Part shown: piece by piece, positions 1 to 5,486 of the stretch | Numbering within the stretch: the first letter of the stretch is position 1 | How the letters are laid out: each line of letters starts with the position of its first letter | Assembly (NCBI GenBank): GCA_031274855.1 | Contig: JAISPO010000178.1 | Location: 1-5,796, forward strand | DNA length: 5,796 nucleotides | DNA from: Zoogloeaceae bacterium | Lineage (GTDB): Bacteria; Pseudomonadota; Gammaproteobacteria; Burkholderiales; Rhodocyclaceae | Reading direction: 5' to 3' | Notes under the pieces: generated by a model | Databases searched by the model: none | What the model saw: only the letters and a program-made list of their open reading frames with translations | Told to the model about the DNA's origin: nothing | Made by a program: the position numbers and the translations under genes

Positions 1-338
1 GCCGTTTCATTCTTGCCGTTAAAGCGCGTTACGCTGAACTCATTGGGACGAAAGCCGCCAGCGACGATCTCGCCCTTCGAGACATTGGTCATCTGCACCG
101 GTTTGAGCAGCCAAAAAATACCAGTGGTTTCCATGTGGCTGCGCATGGCATAACGCACGCCATCGTGACGCAGCTCCTGAATCGAACTGCCGACCTGTAC
201 ACCGCCCTCGCCATAGCTCACGCGATAGGTGATGCGCGCGTAACCGGGCAGCGGCAGCGAATCCGGCGCGGCCAGCGCGAGCGAATGTCCGGCGAAGAAC
301 AACGCCAGCGCAATCAGAAAAGAGTGGATGCGCTTCAT
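1..338 (-). CDS. DUF3108 domain-containing exported protein (partial, C-terminus beyond left edge)
   Basis: The first 112 codons of a secreted or periplasmic protein are visible. The N-terminus starts MKRIHS, followed by a hydrophobic stretch (residues 7-22) and a signal-peptidase-I-like ALA motif at 21-23, so cleavage after A23 or A24 is likely. The mature part, with the pattern LPGYARITYRVSYG near residues 30-43, GSSIQELRHDG and a later GGFRPNEFSVTR, resembles the DUF3108 family. From memory, these are envelope proteins of unknown biochemical role that often sit beside purN in Betaproteobacteria. The ATG at 338 overlaps the purN stop as ATGA. No good Shine-Dalgarno (SD) sequence precedes it, so translation is probably coupled to purN. 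The family call is from remembered pattern and neighbourhood; the reading frame and signal peptide are directly visible. Confidence 0.8.
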   Translation of the reverse strand, partial: MKRIHSFLIALALFFAGHSLALAAPDSLPLPGYARITYRVSYGEGGVQVGSSIQELRHDGVRYAMRSHMETTGIFWLLKPVQMTNVSKGEIVAGGFRPNEFSVTRFNGKNET

Positions 339-967
339 GCCGCTGGCGCGATCAGCGCCCCGCTTGCTTGCGTCTCGCCGTCCAGTTGCACGCGGCCATC
401 GACGAGGCGCAAGCGGCCTTCGAGAAACCAGCGCACGGCACGCGGGTAGATCACATGCTCCTGCGCCAACACACGCGCAGCCAGCGTTTCGGCTGAATCA
501 TCCGGCAGCACCGGCACCGCCGCCTGAATGACGATGGGGCCGTCATCGAGGACAGGCGTGACGAAATGCACCGTCGCACCGTGCAATTTGACACCGGCGG
601 CCAGCGCCGCTTCATGGGTGCAAAGGCCGGGGAAACAAGGCAGCAGCGAGGGATGAATGTTGAACATCCGCCCCTGATAGCGGCGCACGAAGCTTTCGCC
701 GAGCACACGCATGAAACCGGCCAGCACCACCAGATCGGGCGCGTGGCGGTCGATCTCGGCGGCCAAGGCAGCATCGAAAGCGGCGCGATCCGCAAAGGCC
801 CTGTGGTCGAGCGCAACCGTCGTAATGCCACGCGCCGCCGCATGGGCCAGACCCGCGGCATCGGGCCGGTTGCTGATGACAGCAGCACACTGGCCGGACA
901 AGCCCGCCGCGAAAATGGCTTCCATGTTGCTGCCGCGGCCGGAAATGAGAATAACGTAACGCTTCAT
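335..967 (-). CDS. purN: Phosphoribosylglycinamide formyltransferase (GAR transformylase 1)
   Basis: This 210-residue cytosolic enzyme transfers a formyl group from 10-formyltetrahydrofolate to GAR, the third step of purine synthesis. Its length fits the E. coli enzyme (about 212). Visible motifs are the N-terminal phosphate-binding loop SGRGSN (residues 9-14), LAGFMRVL (82-89), NIHPSLLP (103-110) and HGATVHFVTPVLDDGP (129-144). The catalytic triad of E. coli PurN (N106, H108, D144) maps to N103, H105 and D141 with identical spacing. The segment usually written PGLHTH reads PGLCTH here, with C116 in place of the usual His. The ATG at 967 overlaps the dedA stop as ATGA and has a strong GGGAGGA SD (complement of 974-980) 6 nt upstream. 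It is the middle gene of dedA-purN-DUF3108. Confidence 0.97.
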   Translation of the reverse strand: MKRYVILISGRGSNMEAIFAAGLSGQCAAVISNRPDAAGLAHAAARGITTVALDHRAFADRAAFDAALAAEIDRHAPDLVVLAGFMRVLGESFVRRYQGRMFNIHPSLLPCFPGLCTHEAALAAGVKLHGATVHFVTPVLDDGPIVIQAAVPVLPDDSAETLAARVLAQEHVIYPRAVRWFLEGRLRLVDGRVQLDGETQASGALIAPAA

Positions 968-1635
968 ATCAAGTCCTCCCGTTCAGCCAACCGCGCCCGT
1001 AGCCAGCCGATGGCGATGGGCAGCAGGGAAACGGCGATGATGCCGAGGATGACGAAAGATAAATTGTTTTTCACCACCGGCAGGTTGCCGAACCAGTAAC
1101 CAGCCAGCGTGAGCAAGAACACCCAGAGCAACGCGCCCATGAAGTCGAACAGAAAATAATGCAGGTAGGTCATGCGCGCCACGCCCGCGACGAAAGGCGC
1201 GAAAGTACGCACCAGCGGGATGAAACGCGCGATCATCATCATCTGGCCGCCCCAGCGCTCGTAGAAATCATGCGCCTTGTCGTAGGCCGCGCGGTTGAAG
1301 AAACGCGGCGCGGCTTCGCCCCAGCGCAACACCTTGAGGCCGAACCAGCGGCCTATCCAGTAATTGACGTTATCGCCCAGCACCGCTGCCGAGAGCAACA
1401 CCGCAATCAACACGCTGATATCGACCGCCCCGCCGCCAACGCCTTCGGCGGCCAGCGCGCCGGCCACGAACAGCAGCGAATCGCCGGGCAGGAAGGGCGT
1501 CACCACCAAGCCGGTTTCGCAGAAAATGATGGCGAACAGGATGGCGTAAATCCAGACGCCATACTCGGCCACCAGCACCGCCAGGTGCTTGTCGAGGTGC
1601 AAAATGATATCGAGAAACTGACTGAGAATTTCCAT
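964..1635 (-). CDS. DedA family inner-membrane protein (putative undecaprenyl-phosphate/lipid transporter)
   Basis: A 223-residue polytopic membrane protein of the DedA/SNARE-associated/VTT family. The signature FCETGLVVTPFLPGDSLLF is at residues 38-56, and a second one, ARFIPLVRTFAPFVAG, at 136-151. Four functionally important residues reported for E. coli YqjA (E39, D51, R130, R136) have counterparts E40, D52, R137 and R143. Hydrophobic segments lie roughly at 27-48, 50-65, 74-90, 157-185 and 194-213. DedA proteins support membrane-potential and pH homeostasis, and some members recycle the C55-phosphate carrier lipid; which role applies here cannot be told from sequence. It is the first gene of the minus-strand operon. 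The ATG at 1635 gives the usual family N-terminus, but no clear SD precedes it. The promoter must lie in the 39-bp gap or inside mutL; only a poor -10-like GATTAT (complement of 1664-1669) is visible. Confidence 0.93.
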   Translation of the reverse strand: MEILSQFLDIILHLDKHLAVLVAEYGVWIYAILFAIIFCETGLVVTPFLPGDSLLFVAGALAAEGVGGGAVDISVLIAVLLSAAVLGDNVNYWIGRWFGLKVLRWGEAAPRFFNRAAYDKAHDFYERWGGQMMMIARFIPLVRTFAPFVAGVARMTYLHYFLFDFMGALLWVFLLTLAGYWFGNLPVVKNNLSFVILGIIAVSLLPIAIGWLRARLAEREDLI

Positions 1636-1662
1636 AGACTGCGTAGTTTACCCGACCGCCCC

Positions 1663-1668
1663 TATAAT
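1663..1668 (+). promoter_or_regulatory. -10 box of the mutL promoter, predicting a leaderless transcript
   Basis: A perfect TATAAT ends 6 nt before the mutL ATG. With standard spacing (hexamer at -12 to -7) the transcription start falls on the A at 1675, the first base of the start codon. No SD lies between the box and the ATG. The -35 region is poor: at a 17-bp spacer the hexamer at 1640-1645 is TGCGTA, 2 of 6 matches, and there is no TGn extension. A chance match cannot be excluded in this short gap, where the mutL and dedA promoters would both have to fit. Confidence 0.5.
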
Positions 1669-1674
1669 CTTCCG

Positions 1675-3390
1675 ATGCTGCGCATTCACCCCCTGCCCGA
1701 CCTGTTAATCAGCCAGATCGCCGCCGGCGAAGTCGTCGAGCGTCCGGCCTCGGTGCTCAAGGAGCTGATCGAGAACAGTCTGGACGCTGGCGCCACCCGT
1801 ATCGACGTGCAACTGGAAGAGGGCGGCGTCAAGCTGATGCGCGTCGCCGACGACGGTGGCGGCATTGAAGCCGACGATTTGCCGCTCGCCCTCTCCCGCC
1901 ATGCCACCAGCAAAATCGCCACGCTCGACGATCTGGAGCAGGTCGCCACCTACGGCTTTCGCGGCGAGGGGCTGGCTTCCATCGCTGCCGTCGCCCGCGT
2001 CACACTCATCAGCCGCACCCGCGCCGCGCCCCACGCCTGGAAAATCACCCAGAGCGACACGTCGTTGACTCCGGCGGCGCTCGAATGCGGCACTGTGGTT
2101 GAAGTGCGCGATCTCTACTTCAACACACCGGCGCGGCGCAAATTCCTGAAATCGGAAAGCACTGAAGCCGCTCACTGCGAGGAAGTGTTGACGCGCATGG
2201 CGCTGGCCCGCCCCGATGTCGCTTTCAGTCTGACGCATAACCGCGCGGTGAAAAAGCGGCTGGCCGCCGCCGATCTCGACCGGCGCGTGCGCGACCTGCT
2301 CGGCGAGGATTTCCCTGCCCATGCCCGCCGCGTCGAAGTCGAGGCCGGGCCGCTCAAGCTGACGGGGCTTGCCGCCCTGCCCGCCTATTCGCGCGCTTCG
2401 CGCGACGAGCAATATTTCTACGTCAATGGCCGCTTCGTGCGCGACAAACTGCTCGCTCACGCCGCCCGCGAAGCCTATGCCGACGTGCTGCACAACGCCC
2501 GCCATCCGGCCTATGTGCTGTTCCTGACGCTCAATCCCGCCGCCGTCGACGTCAACGTGCATCCGGCCAAGATTGAAGTGAGATTCCGCGATTCTCGCGG
2601 CGTGCATCAATTCGTTTTTCACGCGCTGACCCGCGCCCTTGCCCAGCCGGTTGCGCAAGCGATCACGATGCCTCCGGCGACGCATTCCACCTTCACGCGG
2701 CAGTTTCAACAAACGCTGGCTGTCGAGGAGCCGCGTGCCGCCACCGCCGCCTACCTCGAGTTCGCCAAGCAGGCTTACCGCGAGCCGGACGAGCCGCCAC
2801 CCGCCGCGCAGCCGCTCGGCTACGCGATTTCCCAGTTGCACGGCCTTTATGTGCTGGCGCAAAACGAGACCGGATTGATTCTGGTCGATCAACATGCCGC
2901 CCATGAACGCATCCTTTACGAACGGCTCAAGCAGCAGGCCGAAACCGGCACGCCGCCCACGCAGGCGCTGCTGGTGCCTGCCGTAATCGAAGTCAGCGAA
3001 AAGGATGTCGCCACCGCCGAGGAGCAAACCGAGGCATTGGCCGCGCTCGGTTTCGAGGTATCCGCCGGCAGCCCGCGCCAACTCGTCTTGCGCGCCGTAC
3101 CTGCGCTGCTGTCCGGCGGCGATGTGGCCGCGCTGCTGCGCGCCCTGCTCGCCGAACTCGCCGAGCATCCGGCCAGCCGCGTGGTCGAAGCGCGGCGTAA
3201 CGAATTGCTGGCGACCCTGGCCTGCCACGGCGCCGTGCGCGGCAAGCGCAACCTGACGCTGCCCGAAATGAACGCGCTGCTGCGCGAAATGGAAGCCACT
3301 GAACGCGCCGACCAGTGCAACCATGGTCGACCGACTTGGCGGCAAATGAGCCTCGCCGAAATCGACGCGCTGTTCATGCGCGGCAAATGA
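1675..3390 (+). CDS. mutL: DNA mismatch repair protein MutL, with C-terminal endonuclease motifs
   Basis: A 571-residue mismatch-repair ATPase that links MutS mismatch recognition to strand incision. The N-terminal GHKL ATPase shows KELIENSLDAGA (29-40; E30 and N34 match E. coli E29 and N33), DDGGGI (59-64), HATSK (76-80), GFRGEGL (94-100) and NVHPAKIEVRF (294-304; K299 matches E. coli K307). A short Pro/Ala-rich linker spans about 330-378. The C-terminal domain has the nuclease motif DQHA(x)2E(x)4E (D405, H407, E411, E416), ACHGAVR (516-522), CNHGRPT (548-554) and a terminal FMR (567-569). QALLVP at 430-435 resembles the beta-clamp-binding motif. E. coli MutL lacks the nuclease motif and uses MutH. 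The start is fixed by the family N-terminus (about MLRIHPLPDLLISQIAAGEVVERP); in-frame sequence upstream runs antisense through dedA and is not coding. At 571 residues it is shorter than E. coli MutL (615), mainly in the linker. Confidence 0.98.
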   Translation: MLRIHPLPDLLISQIAAGEVVERPASVLKELIENSLDAGATRIDVQLEEGGVKLMRVADDGGGIEADDLPLALSRHATSKIATLDDLEQVATYGFRGEGLASIAAVARVTLISRTRAAPHAWKITQSDTSLTPAALECGTVVEVRDLYFNTPARRKFLKSESTEAAHCEEVLTRMALARPDVAFSLTHNRAVKKRLAAADLDRRVRDLLGEDFPAHARRVEVEAGPLKLTGLAALPAYSRASRDEQYFYVNGRFVRDKLLAHAAREAYADVLHNARHPAYVLFLTLNPAAVDVNVHPAKIEVRFRDSRGVHQFVFHALTRALAQPVAQAITMPPATHSTFTRQFQQTLAVEEPRAATAAYLEFAKQAYREPDEPPPAAQPLGYAISQLHGLYVLAQNETGLILVDQHAAHERILYERLKQQAETGTPPTQALLVPAVIEVSEKDVATAEEQTEALAALGFEVSAGSPRQLVLRAVPALLSGGDVAALLRALLAELAEHPASRVVEARRNELLATLACHGAVRGKRNLTLPEMNALLREMEATERADQCNHGRPTWRQMSLAEIDALFMRGK

Positions 3391-4319
3391 AACCGCTGCC
3401 TCCGGCCATCCTGCTCATGGGGCCGACCGCCAGCGGCAAAACCGCGCTGGCCTGCGCCATTGCCGACCGCCTGCCGGTCGAACTCATCAGCGTCGACTCC
3501 GCGCAAGTGTTCCGCGACATGGACATCGGTACCGCCAAACCCGATGCCGTCACGCTCGCCCGTTACCCGCACCGGCTCATCAATCTCATCTCGCCCGAAG
3601 CCCGCTACTCGGCAGCCCGTTTCCGCGACGACGCGCTGACGGCGATGGCGGAAATCACCGCTGCCGGTCGCGTGCCGCTGCTGGTTGGCGGCACCATGCT
3701 CTACTTCAAGGCACTGCGTGAAGGGCTGGCCGGCCTGCCCGACGCCGACCCGGCGCTACGCGCCCAAATCGACGCCGAAGCCGCGCGGCTTGGCTGGCCC
3801 GCGCTGCACCAGCAACTCGCGCAACTCGACCCTGCAACCGCCGCCCGTCTCGCGCCCAACGACGCGCAACGCATTCAGCGCGCGCTCGAAGTCGTGCGCC
3901 TGACCGGAAAACCGCTGGCTGACTATCTGACCGCGCATCAAAGCGAGCCGCTTCCCTACCGGCTATTGCCGCTGGCGCTGCTGCCCACCGACCGCGCCAC
4001 GCTGCACGCGCGCATCGCTCAACGCTTCGACGCCATGCTCGCCGCCGGACTGGTCGCCGAAGTCGAACAACTACGCGCGAAATATCAACTCGACGCCAAC
4101 CTGCCCTCGATGCGCTGCGTCGGCTACCGGCAAACCTGGGAAATGCTCGAAGGCCAACTCCCCCGCGCCGAATTGCGCGACCGCGGCATTTTCGCCACCC
4201 GCCAATTCGCCAAACGCCAAATCACCTGGCTACGCTCAATGCCCGATCTCGTCACCCTCGACCCGTTCAATCCGGCAGTCACGGAACAGACATTGAAGCT
4301 CGTCGCGGAACTCCTGTAG
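3387..4319 (+). CDS. miaA: tRNA dimethylallyltransferase (tRNA A37 isopentenyltransferase)
   Basis: A 310-residue cytosolic enzyme that transfers the dimethylallyl group of DMAPP to N6 of A37 in tRNAs reading UNN codons, the first step towards ms2i6A. Motifs in order are the P-loop GPTASGKT (12-19), the substrate loop LISVDSAQVFRDMDIGTAKP (33-52), the zone around YSAARFRDDAL (74-84), LLVGGTMLYFKAL (98-110), DAQRIQRALEV (159-169), MRCVGYRQTWEML (242-254) and TRQFAKRQITWLR (271-283). Length is typical. The usual HRLID reads HRLIN (62-66), a small deviation. The ATG overlaps the mutL TGA as ATGA with no good SD, so translation is probably coupled to mutL. The mutL-miaA pairing is widespread in Proteobacteria. 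hfq, which follows miaA in many Gammaproteobacteria, is absent here. Confidence 0.97.
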   Translation: MKPLPPAILLMGPTASGKTALACAIADRLPVELISVDSAQVFRDMDIGTAKPDAVTLARYPHRLINLISPEARYSAARFRDDALTAMAEITAAGRVPLLVGGTMLYFKALREGLAGLPDADPALRAQIDAEAARLGWPALHQQLAQLDPATAARLAPNDAQRIQRALEVVRLTGKPLADYLTAHQSEPLPYRLLPLALLPTDRATLHARIAQRFDAMLAAGLVAEVEQLRAKYQLDANLPSMRCVGYRQTWEMLEGQLPRAELRDRGIFATRQFAKRQITWLRSMPDLVTLDPFNPAVTEQTLKLVAELL

Positions 4320-4340
4320 CCCATTCAATTTCCAATAAAA

Positions 4341-4370
4341 GCTGCCACAACTTGTGCGAAGCAGCATTTT
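4341..4370 (+). terminator. Weak hairpin plus T-run, possible mutL-miaA terminator
   Basis: GCTGC (4341-4345) pairs with GCAGC (4361-4365). Inside it CACA (4346-4349) pairs with TGTG (4353-4356) around a 3-nt loop, leaving a 4-nt bulge (CGAA) on the 3' side. ATTTT follows directly. This is 22 bp after the miaA stop, where a terminator is expected, but the bulge and only four T residues make it weak. The same bases also take part in a competing perfect 7-bp inverted repeat, TGCCACA (4343-4349) with TGTGGCA (4372-4378). Confidence 0.3.
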
Positions 4371-4383
4371 CTGTGGCAAGGAC

Positions 4384-4412
4384 TTGAAAACCTATGCTTA
4401 TATCCCTATAAT
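4384..4412 (+). promoter_or_regulatory. Strong sigma70-type promoter of the small unknown gene
   Basis: The -35 box TTGAAA (4384-4389, 5 of 6 consensus) and a perfect -10 box TATAAT (4407-4412) are separated by exactly 17 bp. The predicted transcription start is about 4419, giving a leader of roughly 28 nt. The region is AT-rich compared with the genes on both sides. This is the best promoter match in the window and shows that the following gene has its own transcription unit, separate from mutL-miaA. Confidence 0.8.
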
Positions 4413-4434
4413 TCGAATTGCTGCATTGCAGCAA
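4410..4434 (+). promoter_or_regulatory. Two abutting perfect palindromes, candidate operator(s) or 5' mRNA hairpin
   Basis: AATTCGAATT (4410-4419) is a perfect 10-bp palindrome that starts inside the -10 box. It runs straight into TTGCTGCATTGCAGCAA (4418-4434), a perfect inverted repeat with 8-bp arms and one central T, which covers the predicted transcription start and reaches the SD. As DNA this is where a repressor would block RNA polymerase. As RNA the second element can fold into a 7-bp stem with an AUU loop at the very 5' end of the transcript, directly before the AAGGAG SD (4434-4439). The sequence does not tell which of these applies. Confidence 0.55.
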
Positions 4435-4446
4435 AGGAGAACCGTC

Positions 4447-4728
4447 ATGAACAAACCCACCTTTGCCAAGGCGCCGAAGATTCTGCCGTGGCTGGCCCAC
4501 AAAGCCGGCATCGACAGTCATCGCGCCGAAACGCTCTGGCATACCGCGCTACGGTATGCCGCCCTTGCCCACGCGCCCGATGCCCCTGAGTATTGGCCGG
4601 CGGCAATGGATCGCCTGCTTGATCTGCTGGCGGCGGAATCGCGCCGCGAAGATTTGGCCTCTTTCGGCTGGCACCCCTGGGCACACAGTCTGGCTGGATT
4701 CCGGGCACCACACATAATGCCTCGATGA
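4447..4728 (+). CDS. Small protein of unknown function, probably with a frameshifted C-terminus
   Basis: I do not recognise a named family. The 93-residue product has no signal peptide or membrane segment and looks mainly alpha-helical, soluble and rich in Ala, Leu and Trp. Features are a basic N-terminus with AKAPKILPWLAHKAGI (7-22), a helical RAETLWHTALRYAALAHA region (26-43), EYWPAAMDRLLDLLAAES (48-65), then REDLASFGWHPWAHS. It resembles, from vague memory only, uncharacterised betaproteobacterial proteins. A strong promoter and an AAGGAG SD 7 nt before the ATG support expression and fix the start. The last residues (AGFRAPHIMPR) look unlike a natural end. A +1 frame change near 4716 would continue CLDEIALASTRVWRIAGRY and stop at 4798, giving about 116 residues, so this may be a truncated form. 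Confidence 0.72.
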   Translation: MNKPTFAKAPKILPWLAHKAGIDSHRAETLWHTALRYAALAHAPDAPEYWPAAMDRLLDLLAAESRREDLASFGWHPWAHSLAGFRAPHIMPR

Positions 4729-4798
4729 AATAGCGCTGGCCTCAACGCGCGTCTGGCGTATCGCTGGCCGGTACAGCCAACCGCCCTTGGCCCACTAA
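4718..4798 (+). other. Possible displaced C-terminal coding tail of the small unknown gene
   Basis: In the frame one base ahead of the 4447 gene, the stretch after a TAA at 4715-4717 reads CLDEIALASTRVWRIAGRYSQPPLAH and stops with TAA at 4796-4798. It resembles an amphipathic Ala/Arg/Trp helix, matching the composition of the upstream protein. Skipping a single base within ATAATG (4714-4719) would fuse it to the upstream frame. It may be natural decay, a sequencing error, or chance coding potential in GC-rich DNA. Confidence 0.35.
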
Positions 4799-4824
4799 CC
4801 CCATCACCATCCAACCCTCTTTGC

Positions 4825-4928
4825 TTAAACCGAATTTCGTCCTGATCGGCGTCCTCCCCCTGATCCTGCGGCGGTTAGCGGAGCAGGATGCAGGGAAATG
4901 GATGGAAAATGCACGCAATTAAACCGAA
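4825..4928. repeat. 10-bp direct repeat bracketing an 84-bp segment
   Basis: TTAAACCGAA occurs at 4825-4834 and again at 4919-4928, in the same orientation. Between them lies an 84-bp segment containing the 4858-4895 hairpin. The arrangement would suit a small inserted element with a target duplication, but the inner ends show only a weak inverted match (TTTCGTCC against TTGCGTGC read from the other end, 6 of 8). I see no gene in it. Confidence 0.35.
4858..4895. repeat. Inverted repeat, hairpin between convergent genes
   Basis: CCCTGATCCTGC (4858-4869) pairs with GCAGGAT plus CAGGG (4883-4889 and 4891-4895), giving 12 base pairs with one bulged G (4890) and a 13-nt loop. It lies between the convergent small gene and mog, where a two-way terminator would sit, but no T-run follows on either strand. 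It may be a REP-like structured element or a transcript 3'-end stabiliser. Confidence 0.5.
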
Positions 4929-4934
4929 ATTACT

Positions 4935-5486
4935 CTAACTGCCAAGACTCTTCGCTGACTTTGGCCGGAAGGCTTGCACGACTGCCGGATCGGTTTCGAT
5001 GCAAGGGCCGCCGATCAACTCGAGGCAGTAGGGGACTGCCGCGAAAATGCCGTCGAGCGTTTCTTTGATGGCTTTCGGTTGGCCGGGCAGATTGAGGATC
5101 AGCGTCTTGCCGCGAATGGCGCCGACCTGGCGGGAGAGGATGGCGGTCGGCACATATTTGAGGCTCACGGCGCGCATTTGTTCGCCGAAGCCGGGCATGA
5201 TTTTGTCGGCAACGGCGAGCGTGGCTTCGGGAGTGGTATCGCGCGGCGCGGGGCCGGTGCCGCCGGTGGTCAAAACCAGATGGCAACCGGCTTGATCGCA
5301 GAGTTCAATCAACGTGGCTTCGATGATGGTCTGCTCGTCGGGAATCAGCCGCGTTTCCATGCGCCAGGGGCTTTGCAGCGCCGCCGCAAACCAGTCCTTG
5401 AGCGCCGGAATGCCCTTGTCCTCATAAACGCCGCCTGCTGCGCGGTCGGAGATCGACACGAGGCCGAGCACCAGTTCTTCAGTCAT
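4935..5486 (-). CDS. mog: Molybdopterin adenylyltransferase (MogA)
   Basis: A 183-residue cytosolic enzyme that adenylylates molybdopterin with ATP, priming it for molybdate insertion by MoeA. It closely follows E. coli MogA: GLVSISDRA (8-16), GVYEDKGIPAL (19-29), TRLIPDEQ (45-52), the binding loop LTTGGTGPAPRD (72-83), MPGFGEQMR (97-105), PTAILSRQVGAIRG (113-126), LNLPGQPKAIKE (131-142) and AFRPKSA (172-178). D50 and D83 match the two key aspartates of E. coli MogA (D49, D82). The loop after LPGQPK is about 11 residues shorter than in E. coli (TLDGIFAAVPYC), explaining much of the length difference from 195 residues. The ATG at 5486 is preferred over an upstream in-frame ATG at 5528 because it matches the family N-terminus and has a strong SD. 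It overlaps the end of darP by 8 bp, so the two are probably co-transcribed. Confidence 0.97.
   Translation of the reverse strand: MTEELVLGLVSISDRAAGGVYEDKGIPALKDWFAAALQSPWRMETRLIPDEQTIIEATLIELCDQAGCHLVLTTGGTGPAPRDTTPEATLAVADKIMPGFGEQMRAVSLKYVPTAILSRQVGAIRGKTLILNLPGQPKAIKETLDGIFAAVPYCLELIGGPCIETDPAVVQAFRPKSAKSLGS

Noticed and set aside
1159..1674. In-frame extension of mutL upstream of 1675
   Set aside because: It runs antisense through dedA, and the encoded His/Arg/Gln-rich sequence is unlike any MutL N-terminus; the family start MLRIHPLPD lies at 1675.
1954..1974. GFRGEGL instead of GFRGEAL in MutL as a possible defect
   Set aside because: Gly for Ala at this place is a mild change that I believe occurs in other betaproteobacterial MutLs; all catalytic residues are present.
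1705..3345. 546-codon open frame on the minus strand
   Set aside because: It mirrors mutL, a certain gene, and its Gly/Arg/Gln-rich product shows no family signature; long antisense frames are common in GC-rich genes.
3315..3386. Earlier start for miaA
   Set aside because: The 24 extra residues lie inside mutL's CNHGRPT coding region, and the family N-terminus begins right before the P-loop at 3387.
2916..3572. 218-codon open frame on the minus strand
   Set aside because: It spans the mutL-miaA junction antisense to two certain genes and has a Ser/Arg-rich, low-information product.
4518..4814. 98-codon minus-strand frame across the small gene
   Set aside because: Arg/Ser-rich shadow composition with no SD or promoter; the plus-strand gene has both.
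4858..4895. Hairpin as a rho-independent terminator
   Set aside because: No T-run follows the stem on either strand, so it was recorded as an inverted repeat instead.
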